From contig NZ_JAPELY010000001.1 in NCBI RefSeq assembly GCF_026343295.1, positions 1,984,001-2,048,000 of the forward strand: a stretch of 64,000 nucleotides of DNA. Reading direction: 5' to 3'. This document shows positions 1 through 8,534 of the stretch, piece after piece. The DNA comes from Streptomyces sp. NBC_00083. GTDB lineage: Bacteria > Actinomycetota > Actinomycetes > Streptomycetales > Streptomycetaceae. Within the stretch, counting starts at the first letter, position 1. Every line of letters starts with the position of its first letter. Both the position numbers and the translations under genes were made by a program. The notes under the pieces were generated by a model that had not been told where the DNA came from, ran no database searches, and saw only the letters and a list, made by a program, of their open reading frames with translations.

Positions 1-1
1 G

Positions 2-139
2 GCCGGCAGCCGGCTCGCGGTCGCCGCGGGGCGCCCCGGCGTCAACGTCAACCAGCTCCTGGACGGCTCACGGCTCGACCCCCTGTCGGGGACCTCCGTG
101 CTCAACGGATTCCCCGTCGCTCTCACACCCCTGCCGTGA
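2..139 (+). CDS. C-terminal end of an unidentified protein (partial)
   Basis: The open frame enters from the left edge and ends at a TGA at 137-139, giving about 45 residues ending NGFPVALTPLP. The tail is mildly hydrophobic with Ser/Asn/Pro and could be the end of a secreted or cell-wall protein, but no family can be named from so little. It reads in the same direction as the transporter gene that follows, with a gap of about 120 bases. Confidence 0.4.
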   Translation, partial: AGSRLAVAAGRPGVNVNQLLDGSRLDPLSGTSVLNGFPVALTPLP

Positions 140-261
140 CCTGGAGTTTTGCTCGTATTGCTCAGGTGTCAACGTCTTGTTAAGGAGGGAAACGGCCACC
201 TAGCGTCATCCGGACCGCCAGCCCCTGGTGGGAGTTCAAGGGTGAACGTTAGGTGTCCTCC

Positions 262-1725
262 ATGCTGACCATCCTCGGCTTCGCCATGATCGCGACCTTC
301 CTGGTCCTGATCATGCTGAAGAAGATGTCGCCGATCGCGGCGCTGGTTCTGATCCCCGCTCTCTTCTGAGTCTTCGTCGGCAAGGGAGCCCATCTCGGCG
401 ACTACGTCATCAAGGGCGTCGGCTCGCTCGCGCCGACCGCCGCGATGCTCATGTTCGCGATCATCTACTTCGGCGTGATGATCGACGTCGGCCTCTTCGA
501 CCCGATCGTGCGAGGCATCCTGCGCTTCTGCAAGGCCGACCCGATGCGGGTGGTGGTCGGCACCGCGCTGCTCGCCGCGATCGTCTCGCTCGACGGCGAC
601 GGCTCCACCACCTTCATGATCACCGTCTCGGCGATGTATCCGCTCTACAAGCGGCTCGGGATGAGCCTCGTCGTGATGACCGGAGTCGCCGCGATCGCCA
701 ACGGCGTGATGAACACCCTGCCCTGGGGCGGCCCGACCGCCCGCGCGGCGACCGCGCTCAAGGTGGACGCCTCCGACATCTTCGTGCCGATGATCCCCGC
801 CCTCGCCGTCGGCCTGGTCGCCGTCCTCGTCCTCTCGTACGTCCTCGGCCTGCGCGAGCGCAGGCGCGTCGGCTACCTCTCGCTCGACAAGGTCCTGGAG
901 CCGGAGACCGAGACGGTGCTCGTGGGCGCCGGGGGCTCCGGCGGGACCCCGCGCACGGCGGGCGGCGGCGGGACCCCGCGCACGGCGGACGGCGGCGGGA
1001 CCCCGCGCACGGCGGGCGGCGGCGAGGCCCCACGCGCCCCGGGCGGCGGCGCCGGAACGGACGGGCCCGAGGGCGACGACGACTTCCAGGGGCTCGACTC
1101 CGCACGCGAGACCCTGCGGCCCAAGCTGTACTGGTTCAACGCGCTGCCCACCGTCGCCCTGCTCACCTCCATGATCATGGAGTGGCTGCCGATCCCGGTG
1201 CTCTTCCTCATCGGCGCCGCCCTCGCCCTGACCGTGAACTTCCCGCACATCCCGGCCCAGAAGGCCCGCATCGCGGCCCACGCCGACAATGTCGTCAACG
1301 TCTCCGGCATGGTCTTCGCGGCCGCCGTCTTCACGGGTGTGCTGGGCGGCACCGGCATGGTCAAGCACATGGCCGACTGGCTGGTCGGTGTGGTGCCGGA
1401 CAGCATGGGCTCGCACATGGGCCTGGTCACCGGTGTGCTCAGCCTGCCGCTCACGTACTTCATGTCGAACGACGGCTTCTACTTCGGCGTCGTGCCGGTG
1501 CTGGCCGAGGCGGGCGCCGCCCACGGCGTCTCCTCCCTGGAGATCGCCCGCGCCTCGCTGGCCGGTCAGGCCCTGCACATGTCGAGCCCCCTGGTCCCCG
1601 CCGTGTACGTCCTGGTCGGGATGGCCAAGGTGGAGTTCGGCGACCACACCCGCTTCACCGTGAAGTGGGCCGCCCTGACCTGTCTCGTGGTGCTGGGATC
1701 GGGCATCCTGTTCGGCATCATCTGA
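262..1725 (+). pseudogene. CitMHS family citrate/carboxylate transporter interrupted by an in-frame TGA
   Basis: From ATG 262 the frame reads MLTILGFAMIATFLVLIM, a typical CitMHS first membrane segment. It meets TGA at 367-369 and continues in the same frame to 1725. In relatives the motif is, from memory, ALFCVFVGKGA, so TGA takes the place of a Cys codon (TGC/TGT). The rest looks intact: repeated hydrophobic segments, GDGSTTFMITVSAMYPL, and the C-terminal AGQALHMSSPLVPAVYVLVG motif. The family moves metal-bound citrate or similar carboxylates across the membrane. A restart at ATG 445 would lose the first membrane segment or two. The central loop holds a glycine-rich tandem repeat. Most likely this is a nonsense allele or sequence error; UGA-encoded selenocysteine is a remote alternative. 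Confidence 0.7.
934..1041 (+). repeat. 27-bp in-frame tandem repeat in the transporter loop
   Basis: Four head-to-tail 27-bp units encode GSGGTPRTA, GGGGTPRTA, DGGGTPRTA and a diverged GGGEAPRAP. They lie in the cytoplasm-facing hydrophilic loop between the two transporter halves. The array is a multiple of three, so copy-number change alters loop length without shifting the frame. Confidence 0.85.
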
Positions 1726-1767
1726 CCGCTTGCACGGTCCGGTCCCGCCGGCCGCCCCTGGCGCCCA

Positions 1768-1789
1768 AAAACTAACAGCGCTAGTTTGA
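1768..1789. promoter_or_regulatory. Candidate TetR operator upstream of the aldehyde dehydrogenase
   Basis: The dyad AAACTA (1769-1774) and TAGTTT (1782-1787) lies 38 bases before the aldehyde dehydrogenase start. It aligns at 16 of 22 positions with 6197-6218, in the divergent promoter of the TetR gene at 5529-6170. A shared regulator is inferred. Confidence 0.5.
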
Positions 1790-1826
1790 GCGGCGGAGGA
1801 CACCGGTTCCGCTCGGGAGGATTGTG

Positions 1827-3221
1827 ATGAAGGCCCACGACGGCATGTACATCGACGGCGCGTGGCGAGCCGCGGCGGGCCGGGACGGCATCGCGGTGGT
1901 GAACCCGGTCGACGAACAGGTCATCGCCGAGGTCCCGGCCGGCAACGCCGAGGACATCGACGCGGCGGTACGCGCCGCACGCGCCGCCCTGCCCGCCTGG
2001 GCCGCGACCGCGCCGGCCGAGCGCGCGGCGAAGCTGACGGCGCTCCGCGACCGGCTGGCCGCCCGCAAGGACGAGATCGCCGAGACCATCGCCGCCGAAC
2101 TGGGCGCCCCGCTGCCGTTCGCCCAGGCCGTCCAGGCGGGCCTGCCGATCGCGGTCGCCGGTACCTACGCCGAGCTCGCGGCCACGTACGCCTTCGAGGA
2201 GAAGGTGGGCAACTCCACGGTCTACCAGGAGCCGGTCGGCGTCGTCGGCGCGATCACGCCCTGGAACTATCCGCTGCACCAGATCGTCAACAAGGTGGCA
2301 CCCGCGCTGGCGGCGGGCTGCACGGTCGTCCTCAAGCCCGCCGAGGACACGCCCCTGACCGCGCAGCTCTTCGCCGAGGCGGTGCACGAAGCAGGCCTGC
2401 CCGCCGGTGTGTTCAACCTCGTCACCGGCCTCGGGCCGGTCGCCGGCCAGGCGCTCGCCGAGCACGAAGGCGTCGACCTCGTCTCCTTCACCGGCTCCAC
2501 CGCGGTCGGCAAGCGGATCGGCGCGACCGCCGGCGCCGCGGTCAAGCGCGTCGCCCTCGAACTGGGCGGCAAGTCCGCCAACGTCATCCTGCCCTCGGCC
2601 GACCTCGCGAAGGCGGTCAACGTCGGCGTCGCCAACGTCATGAGCAACTCCGGCCAGACGTGCAGCGCCTGGACGCGGATGCTGGTCCACGCCGGCCAGT
2701 ACGACGAGGCCGTCGAGCTGGCCACCGCCGCCGCGGCCAAGTACACGGTCGGCGACCGCGTCGGCCCGCTCGTCAACGCCAAGCAGCGCGAGCGCGTGCG
2801 CGGCTACATCGACACCGGGGTGGGGGAGGGCGCCCGCATCGTCGCCGGCGGCCCGGACGCGCCGCTGGAGCGGGGCTACTACGTGGCGCCGACGGTCTTC
2901 GCGGACGTCACGCCCGAGATGACGATCGCCCAGGAGGAGATCTTCGGCCCCGTCGTCTCGCTCATCAAGTACGAGGACGAGGACGACGCCCTGCGGATCG
3001 CCAACGGCACGGTGTACGGGCTGGCCGGCGCGGTCTGGGCGGGCGACGAGGCGGAGGCCGTCGCCTTCGCCCGCCGCATGGACACCGGCCAGGTCGACAT
3101 CAACGGCGGCCGCTTCAACCCCCTTGCCCCGTTCGGCGGTTACAAGCAGTCGGGGGTCGGCCGCGAACTCGGTGTGCACGGCCTGACCGAGTACCTCCAG
3201 ACGAAGTCGTTGCAGTTCTGA
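1827..3221 (+). CDS. NAD(P)-dependent aldehyde dehydrogenase
   Basis: This 464-residue protein of the ALDH superfamily oxidises an aldehyde to the acid. The Rossmann region has GAITPWNYP and a [12 protein letters not shown] strand. The general base is Glu245 in LELGGKS and the catalytic Cys is Cys279 in SGQTCSAW. The C-terminus keeps [25 protein letters not shown]-like Shine-Dalgarno bases at 1815-1820 place the start at ATG 1827 rather than the adjacent GTG 1824. An alcohol dehydrogenase follows 52 bases downstream, so the pair could oxidise an alcohol through its aldehyde to an acid. The substrate cannot be read from sequence. An operator-like dyad precedes the gene. Confidence 0.93.
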   Translation: MKAHDGMYIDGAWRAAAGRDGIAVVNPVDEQVIAEVPAGNAEDIDAAVRAARAALPAWAATAPAERAAKLTALRDRLAARKDEIAETIAAELGAPLPFAQAVQAGLPIAVAGTYAELAATYAFEEKVGNSTVYQEPVGVVGAITPWNYPLHQIVNKVAPALAAGCTVVLKPAEDTPLTAQLFAEAVHEAGLPAGVFNLVTGLGPVAGQALAEHEGVDLVSFTGSTAVGKRIGATAGAAVKRVALELGGKSANVILPSADLAKAVNVGVANVMSNSGQTCSAWTRMLVHAGQYDEAVELATAAAAKYTVGDRVGPLVNAKQRERVRGYIDTGVGEGARIVAGGPDAPLERGYYVAPTVFADVTPEMTIAQEEIFGPVVSLIKYEDEDDALRIANGTVYGLAGAVWAGDEAEAVAFARRMDTGQVDINGGRFNPLAPFGGYKQSGVGRELGVHGLTEYLQTKSLQF

Positions 3222-3273
3222 GCCGTCCGCTTGCCACCGCTTTTCCACCGCTCGCCCAGGAGTCAAGCCCACC

Positions 3274-4353
3274 ATGGTCCGTGCCGCCGTACTGCCCGCC
3301 GTCGGTGCTCCGCTGGAGATCACCGACATCGAACTCCCCGCGCCCGGCCCCGGCCAGGTGCGGGTCCGCCTGGCCGCCGCCGGGGTCTGCCACTCCGACC
3401 TCTCCCTCACCAACGGCACCATGGGGGTCCCGGTGCCGGCCGTCCTCGGCCACGAGGGCGCGGGAACGGTCGTCGCCGTCGGCGAGGGCGTCACCTCCGT
3501 CGCGCCCGGCGCCGAGGTCGTCCTCAACTGGGCCCCGTCCTGCGGCAGTTGTCACCCCTGCACGCTCGGTGAGGTGTGGCTCTGCGTCAACGCGCTGAAC
3601 GGCGCGGCCTCGGTGTACGCGCGCACCGCCGACGGGACGGAGCTCCACCCGGGCCTGAACGTCGCCGCGTTCGCCGAGGAGACCGTCGTGGCGGAGAACT
3701 GCGTGATCCCGCTCCCCGCCGGCATTCCCCTCACCGAGGCGGCCCTGCTGGGCTGCGCGGTGCTCACGGGGTACGGCGCGGTCCACCACTCGGCGCGGGT
3801 GCGGCAGGGCGAGACGGTCGCGGTGTTCGGCGCGGGCGGGGTGGGCCTGGCCACGCTCCAGGCCGCGCGGATCGCGGGCGCGGGCCAGATCATCGCGGTC
3901 GACGTCTCCCCGGACAAGGAGGAGCTGGCCCGCAAGGCCGGCGCCACCGACTTCGTCGTGGCGTCCGACACCACGGCCAAGGACATCCGCCGGCTCACCG
4001 GCGGTCAGGGCACCGACGTGGCCGTCGAATGCGTGGGCCGCGCGGTGACCATCCGTACGGCGTGGGAGTCGACCCGGCGCGGCGGCCGCACGACGGTCGT
4101 CGGCATCGGGGGCAAGGACCAGCAGGTCACCTTCAACGCCCTGGAGATCTTCCACTGGGGCCGCACCCTGGCGGGCTGCGTCTACGGCAACAGCGACCCG
4201 GCGAAGGACATCCCGACCCTGGCCGCCCACATCCGGGCGGGCCGCCTGGACCTCGCCACCCTGGTCTCCGACCACATCCCCCTGGAATCCATCCCGGCGG
4301 CCTTCGACAACATGCTCGCCGGCAAGGGCGGCAGGGCGCTGGTGGTCTTCTAG
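3274..4353 (+). CDS. Zinc-dependent alcohol dehydrogenase, class III-like
   Basis: This 359-residue medium-chain dehydrogenase has catalytic-zinc ligands Cys39 (GVCHSD) and His60-Glu61 (GHEGAG). The structural-zinc set is Cys90, Cys93, Cys96 and Cys104. The nucleotide-binding motif is AVFGAGGVGLATLQAARIAG. It most resembles long-chain alcohol or NDMA-type dehydrogenases of actinobacteria. It probably works with the aldehyde dehydrogenase just upstream, on an unknown alcohol. A weak GGAG site lies 12 bases before the ATG. Confidence 0.92.
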   Translation: MVRAAVLPAVGAPLEITDIELPAPGPGQVRVRLAAAGVCHSDLSLTNGTMGVPVPAVLGHEGAGTVVAVGEGVTSVAPGAEVVLNWAPSCGSCHPCTLGEVWLCVNALNGAASVYARTADGTELHPGLNVAAFAEETVVAENCVIPLPAGIPLTEAALLGCAVLTGYGAVHHSARVRQGETVAVFGAGGVGLATLQAARIAGAGQIIAVDVSPDKEELARKAGATDFVVASDTTAKDIRRLTGGQGTDVAVECVGRAVTIRTAWESTRRGGRTTVVGIGGKDQQVTFNALEIFHWGRTLAGCVYGNSDPAKDIPTLAAHIRAGRLDLATLVSDHIPLESIPAAFDNMLAGKGGRALVVF

Positions 4354-4383
4354 CCCCGCGGATCGGGGAGCCCGGCACCGATA

Positions 4384-4428
4384 GGGGCGCGGGGAACTGC
4401 GCGCCCAGCCAGGGACGGCCCGCAGCCG
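4384..4428. repeat. Dispersed Streptomyces intergenic repeat (type A)
   Basis: The core GGGGCGCGGGGAACTGCGCG followed by CCAGCCAGGGACGG occurs again at 17296-17337 with few changes. It fills the gap between the convergent dehydrogenase and DMT genes. Such elements are frequent between Streptomyces genes. Confidence 0.7.
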
Positions 4429-4450
4429 GGCAACGGCACGTCACCCAACC

Positions 4451-5434
4451 TCAGTTGACCCGCTCCGCCGCCCCGCCGGAGGCGCCCGCCGCCTCGCCCG
4501 ACGGCGGGGGCACCGGGGCGGGCCCCGGTACGGGAGCGGCCCCGCGCACCCGGGCCCGCGAGCGCGAAACCCCCACCCCCGCAAGGCACACCGCGCCGCC
4601 CACCAGCGTCAGCGCCCCCGGCACCTCATCGAGCACCGCCCACGACATCAGCACGACCAGCGCGGGCACCACGTACGTGGTCGCCCCCATCCGGCTCGCC
4701 GGGGTACGGGCCAGCGCATACGCCCACGTGGTGAAGGCGAGCGCGGTGGGGAACACGCCGAGGTACACCATGTTGAGCGTCGCCGAGGCGGGGGCGCGCC
4801 CCGCTTCCGACACCAGCTGACCGCTGAACGGCAGACAGGCCACCGCCCCCACCAGGCAGCTGAAGAAGGTGACTTGGAGCGGGCTGCCGTGGCGCAGCGC
4901 CGGCTTCTGCAGCACGACCCCCGCCGCGTACGTCGCCGCGGCGAACAGGCACAGCACCACGCCGAGTACGGACGCGTGCCCGTCGCCCGACATCGAGAGC
5001 CCGACCGCGACCGCGCCGACGAACGAGACCGCCATGCCGGCGATCAGCCGCGGCGGCAGCGCCTCGCCGAGGAAGCGCGAGGCGAGCAGCGCCATGAGGA
5101 TGGGGCCGATGTTCACGATCATCGCGGCGGTACCCGCATCGACCTGCTGCTCACCCCAGTTGAGGGCCACCATGTAGCAGGCGAACCACAGCACGCCGCA
5201 GGCCACGATGCCCGGCCAGGCGGCCCGCGGCGGCAGCCCCTCGCGGCGTATGAGGAGCAGGATGCCGAGCACGACGGTTCCGGCGAGCAGCCGGCCCAGG
5301 GCGAGCGCGCCGGGGGAGTAGGCGGCTCCGGCGCTGCGGATGGACACGAAGGCAGAGGCCCACAGCACCACGGAGACACCCGCGGCGACGAGGGCGAGCC
5401 GAGCGGAACGGTGCTCGGAGGGAGAGTTCGTCAT
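4451..5434 (-). CDS. DMT superfamily (EamA) transporter
   Basis: This 327-residue membrane protein has about ten hydrophobic segments in two EamA halves. It begins WASAFVSIRSAGAAYSPGALALGR and carries a second-half AYALARTPASRMGATTYVVP signature. The family exports small metabolites such as amino acids or drugs. The C-terminus after the last helix is basic, then Pro/Gly/Ala-rich and probably disordered. It is convergent with the alcohol dehydrogenase; no partner gene indicates a substrate. Confidence 0.9.
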   Translation of the reverse strand: MTNSPSEHRSARLALVAAGVSVVLWASAFVSIRSAGAAYSPGALALGRLLAGTVVLGILLLIRREGLPPRAAWPGIVACGVLWFACYMVALNWGEQQVDAGTAAMIVNIGPILMALLASRFLGEALPPRLIAGMAVSFVGAVAVGLSMSGDGHASVLGVVLCLFAAATYAAGVVLQKPALRHGSPLQVTFFSCLVGAVACLPFSGQLVSEAGRAPASATLNMVYLGVFPTALAFTTWAYALARTPASRMGATTYVVPALVVLMSWAVLDEVPGALTLVGGAVCLAGVGVSRSRARVRGAAPVPGPAPVPPPSGEAAGASGGAAERVN

Positions 5435-5528
5435 GCGAGGACAGTAGGCACAGGACGCCTCCGGCCTCCCGCAATTTCATCCGGGCCCCGGACCCGGAGC
5501 GCCGTGCCCCCGGCCGGCACGAGGCCCG

Positions 5529-6170
5529 TCAGCCCCCGAGCGCCTCGTACTGCAGCGCGAGCCCGTCAAGCAGCGCACGGAGCCCCGTCTCGAAGGCGCC
5601 CTCGTCGATCTCCTCCTGCCGCTCGGCGAGGAGGTGCGCCTGCCCGAGGTGCGGGTAGGCCGCCGGGTCGTACGCCGCCTCGTCGTCCACGAAACCCCGC
5701 GCGAAGGAGCCGAGCGCCGAGCCCATGATGAAGTACCGCATCAGCGCGCCGATGCGGGTCGCCTGGGCGGGCGGCCAGCCCGCCGCGACCATCGCGCCGA
5801 ACACGGCGTCCGCGAGCCGGAGCCCCGCGGGGCGGCGGCCGGGGCCCTGCGCCAGCACCGGAACGATGTGGGGGTGCCGGGTCAGGACCGCGCGGTAGGC
5901 GACGGCCCAGTCGTGCAGCGCGGAGCGCCAGTCGCGGCCGTCGCCCTCGTCGAACATCGCGAGGTCGACCTGGGCGGACGTGGCGTCGGCGACCGCCTCC
6001 AGGATCTCGTCCTTGGTGCGGAAGTGGTTGTAGAGCGAGGGCCCGCTGACCCCCAGCTCGGCGGCGAGCCGGCGGGTCGACACGGCCGCGAGGCCCTCCG
6101 CGTCCACGAGCGCGCTCGCCGCCGCGACGATGCGGTCGGTGCTCAGGAGGGGCTTGCGCGGTCGGGCCAT
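5529..6170 (-). CDS. TetR family regulator
   Basis: This 213-residue repressor starts MARPRKPLLSTDRI. The helix-turn-helix runs at about residues 30-52, LAAELGVSGPSLYNHFRTKDE. The C-terminal half resembles the TetR_C domain of tetracycline-type repressors. ATG 6170 fits the family start better than ATG 6179. It is divergent from the acyl-CoA dehydrogenase at 6235, and the gap holds a dyad that matches a site upstream of the aldehyde dehydrogenase. It probably represses itself, the dehydrogenase and perhaps the ALDH/ADH pair. The ligand is unknown, perhaps an acyl-CoA or aldehyde. Confidence 0.9.
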   Translation of the reverse strand: MARPRKPLLSTDRIVAAASALVDAEGLAAVSTRRLAAELGVSGPSLYNHFRTKDEILEAVADATSAQVDLAMFDEGDGRDWRSALHDWAVAYRAVLTRHPHIVPVLAQGPGRRPAGLRLADAVFGAMVAAGWPPAQATRIGALMRYFIMGSALGSFARGFVDDEAAYDPAAYPHLGQAHLLAERQEEIDEGAFETGLRALLDGLALQYEALGG

Positions 6171-6196
6171 GCGGCACATAGTAGGCCTGCCAACCG

Positions 6197-6218
6197 AAAA
6201 CTAGCAGTGGTAATTAAA
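6197..6218. promoter_or_regulatory. Candidate TetR operator in a divergent promoter
   Basis: The AT-rich site AAAACTAGCAGTGGTAATTA (first 20 bases) sits between the TetR gene and the acyl-CoA dehydrogenase, 17 bases before the latter's ATG. It aligns at 16 of 22 positions with 1768-1789. Confidence 0.5.
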
Positions 6219-6234
6219 TTTGGGGTGCAGGGAC

Positions 6235-7386
6235 ATGAACCTGGAGCTGAGCGAGGAACAGGAAGCCGTCCGCCGGCTCGCCAAGGAGTTCGTCGACCGC
6301 GAGATCACCCCGCACGTCGTCGACTGGGACCGCTCCGAGAACGTCGACAAGGCGGTCGTGAAGAAGCTCGGCGCGCTCGGCTTCCTCGGCCTCACCATCG
6401 ACGAGGAGTACGGCGGCTCCGGCGGCGACCACCTCGCCTACTGCCTGGTCACCGAGGAGCTCGGCCGGGGCGACTCCTCGGTCCGCGGCATCGTCTCGGT
6501 CTCGCTCGGCCTCGTCGCCAAGACGATCGCGTCCTGGGGGGACGAGGGGCAGAAGCGCGCGTGGCTGCCGCGGCTCACCTCCGGTGAGGCCATCGGCTGC
6601 TTCGGCCTCACCGAACCCGGCACCGGCTCCGACGCGGGCAATCTGACGACCAGGGCGGTCCGCGACGGCGACGACTACGTCATCGACGGCGCCAAGATGT
6701 TCATCACCAACGGCACCTGGGCCGACGTGGTGCTGCTCTTCGCCCGTACCAATGACACCCCGGGTCACCGCGGCGTCTCCGCCTTCCTCGTCCCCACCGA
6801 CACGCCGGGCCTCACCCGCCGCACCATCCACGGCAAGCTCGGCCTGCGCGGCCAGGCCACCGCCGAGCTGGCCCTCGATGGCGTACGGGTCCCGGCGAGC
6901 GCCCTCCTCGGTCCCGAGGGCAAGGGCTTCTCCCTTGCGATGTCCGCGCTCGCCAAGGGCCGGATGTCGGTCGCCGCCGGCTGCGTCGGCATCGCCCAGG
7001 CCGCCCTGGACGCGGCCGTCCGGTACGCCGGTGAGCGCGAGCAGTTCGGCAAGCCGATCGCGCACTACCAGCTCGTACAGGAACTGATCAGCGACATCTC
7101 CGTCGATGTCGACGCGGCCCGGCTGCTCACCTGGCGGGTCGCCGATCTCGTCGACCGGGGCCAGGAGTTCGCGACCGCCGCCTCCAAGGCGAAGCTGTTC
7201 GCGTCCGAGGCCGCCGTGCGCGCCGCCAACAACGCCCTCCAGGTCTTCGGCGGCTACGGCTACATCGACGAGTACCCGGTGGGGAAGCTGCTGCGCGACG
7301 CCCGCGTGATGACCCTGTACGAGGGCACCAGCCAGATCCAGAAGCTGATCATCGGCCGTGCCGAGACCGGGGTCTCGGCCTTCTGA
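6235..7386 (+). CDS. Acyl-CoA dehydrogenase
   Basis: This 383-residue FAD-dependent enzyme of the short/medium-chain ACAD type introduces the alpha-beta double bond in fatty or branched acyl-CoA. Signatures are GCFGLTEPGTGSDAGNL (FAD/substrate loop) and the C-terminal QVFGGYGYIDEYPVGKLLRD and YEGTSQIQKLIIGR. In that last motif the YEGT Glu is the usual base of this subgroup. The start is ATG 6235 behind AGGGAC; the upstream TTG at 6220 lies in the operator. It is divergently controlled with the neighbouring TetR gene. The physiological chain length is unknown. Confidence 0.93.
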   Translation: MNLELSEEQEAVRRLAKEFVDREITPHVVDWDRSENVDKAVVKKLGALGFLGLTIDEEYGGSGGDHLAYCLVTEELGRGDSSVRGIVSVSLGLVAKTIASWGDEGQKRAWLPRLTSGEAIGCFGLTEPGTGSDAGNLTTRAVRDGDDYVIDGAKMFITNGTWADVVLLFARTNDTPGHRGVSAFLVPTDTPGLTRRTIHGKLGLRGQATAELALDGVRVPASALLGPEGKGFSLAMSALAKGRMSVAAGCVGIAQAALDAAVRYAGEREQFGKPIAHYQLVQELISDISVDVDAARLLTWRVADLVDRGQEFATAASKAKLFASEAAVRAANNALQVFGGYGYIDEYPVGKLLRDARVMTLYEGTSQIQKLIIGRAETGVSAF

Positions 7387-7423
7387 ACCTCCGGCCCGGC
7401 GTCTGAGTACGGAGTGAGTACGA

Positions 7424-7453
7424 GAGCGGATGTGGCACGTGCCACATCCGCTC
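7424..7453. promoter_or_regulatory. Perfect 30-bp palindrome
   Basis: The arms GAGCGGATGTGGCAC and its exact reverse complement abut with no spacer. The palindrome lies 37 bases after the acyl-CoA dehydrogenase stop and ends 13 bases before the YiaAB gene ATG. The core TGTGGCACGTGCCACA resembles a GTG-N8-CAC type dyad operator. There is no T-run after it, which argues against a simple terminator. Confidence 0.6.
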
Positions 7454-7466
7454 GATGCTGTCTGCC

Positions 7467-7754
7467 ATGAGTGAGACACAGGTCAAGCAGCAGAACACCG
7501 GGGCCTACTACGGTCAGGCCGTCGCCGCCTTCGCCATCGCGCTCGGCGCCACCGCGGTCGGCATCCTCCGCCTCCAGGCCGACGCCTGGGTGCGCGCCTT
7601 TCTCGCCATGGCGGTCCTCTACCTCGTGACGTCCGCCTTCACCCTGGCCAAGGTGGTCAGGGACCGGCAGGAGGCCGGCCAGATCGTCAGCCGCGTCGAC
7701 CAGGCCCGGCTGGAGAAGCTCCTCGCCGAGCACGACCCGTTCCAGAAGCTCTAA
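7467..7754 (+). CDS. YiaAB two-helix domain membrane protein
   Basis: This 95-residue protein has two hydrophobic helices at about residues 14-33 and 43-62 (AVAAFAIALGATAVGILRL and AFLAMAVLYLVTSAFTLAKV). This matches the YiaA/YiaB inner-membrane domain, whose biochemical role is not known. The charged tail ends LLAEHDPFQKL. ATG 7467 (MSETQ) is preferred; ATG 7455 lies too close to the palindrome. The gene is short, monocistronic and possibly controlled by that palindrome. Confidence 0.8.
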   Translation: MSETQVKQQNTGAYYGQAVAAFAIALGATAVGILRLQADAWVRAFLAMAVLYLVTSAFTLAKVVRDRQEAGQIVSRVDQARLEKLLAEHDPFQKL

Positions 7755-7765
7755 GCGCTTGCTCA
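7753..7765. promoter_or_regulatory. Candidate TetR operator AAGCGCTTGCTCA, copy 1
   Basis: This 13-base sequence overlaps the YiaAB stop codon and lies 60 bases before the TetR gene start. An identical copy at 9040-9052 precedes the MaoC gene. The core AAGCGCTT is palindromic, as in CAAG-N2-CTTG type operators of acyl-CoA TetR regulators. Confidence 0.55.
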
Positions 7766-7825
7766 CCCTCGGGGTATGGTGTTCGTCCTGCTGAACGAAG
7801 CGCGGACGGACGAGAGGGGCGAGCG

Positions 7826-8461
7826 ATGGGCATGGCTGACGTGACTGACGAGACGGCCGGCGGCGAGGAGAAGCCCTGGGGCGAGGTCACGCCCGAGGCC
7901 GCCAGGAGGCTGCTCGTCGCCGCCGTCGAGGCCTTCGCCGAGCGCGGCTACCACGCCACCACGACCCGGGACATCGCGGGCCGGGCCGGCATGAGCCCGG
8001 CCGCGCTCTACATCCACTACAAGACCAAGGAAGAGCTGCTCCACCGGATCAGCCGGATCGGCCACGACAAGGCCCTGGAGATCCTCCAGTCCGCGGCCGA
8101 CGGCGAGGGCGGCGCCGCCGACCGGCTCGCCGCGGCGGTGCGCTCCTTCGTCCGCTGGCACGCGGGTCACCACATGACGGCCCGCGTGGTCCAGTACGAA
8201 CTCGACGCGCTCGGCGCCGAGCACCGCGCCGAGATCGTGGAGCTGCGCAGGCAGAGCGACGCCGCGGTGCGCCGCATCCTCAACGAGGGTGTGGCGGCGG
8301 GCGAGTTCGACGTGCCGGACGTGCCGGGCACCACGCTCGCCGTGCTCTCGCTCTGCATCGACGTGGCCCGCTGGTTCAACACCGAGGGCCGCCGCACGCC
8401 CGACGAGGTCGGCGCGCTCTACGCCGGCCTCGTGCTGCGCATGGTGGGCGTCCAGAGGTGA
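7826..8461 (+). CDS. TetR family regulator
   Basis: This 211-residue repressor has a predicted helix-turn-helix at about residues 45-70, IAGRAGMSPAALYIHYKTKEE. The C-terminal ligand domain contains VVQYELDALGAEHRAEI and is of the TetR_C_33-like type often found with acyl-CoA genes. The 5' region carries AAGCGCTTGCTCA, and the same 13 bases precede the convergent MaoC gene. The simplest reading is autoregulation plus control of MaoC. A GAGGGGCGAGCG ribosome site precedes ATG 7826. Confidence 0.9.
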   Translation: MGMADVTDETAGGEEKPWGEVTPEAARRLLVAAVEAFAERGYHATTTRDIAGRAGMSPAALYIHYKTKEELLHRISRIGHDKALEILQSAADGEGGAADRLAAAVRSFVRWHAGHHMTARVVQYELDALGAEHRAEIVELRRQSDAAVRRILNEGVAAGEFDVPDVPGTTLAVLSLCIDVARWFNTEGRRTPDEVGALYAGLVLRMVGVQR

Positions 8462-8466
8462 TGCGG

Positions 8467-8506
8467 CCGGGCCCGGCCCGCCGCGAGCGGGGCGGGCCGG
8501 GCCCGG
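8467..8506. terminator. Bidirectional hairpin between TetR and MaoC genes
   Basis: A perfect 16-bp GC stem (8467-8482 with 8491-8506) with an 8-base loop separates the convergent genes. There is no clear T-tract. Confidence 0.6.
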
Positions 8507-8534
8507 GACGGTCACGACCGCCCGGCGGGACCGC

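Noticed and set aside
169..1803. Long minus-strand open frame of 544 codons opposite the transporter
   Set aside because: It is Arg/Gly/His-rich with no domain pattern and mirrors a real gene; it is a third-position GC shadow.
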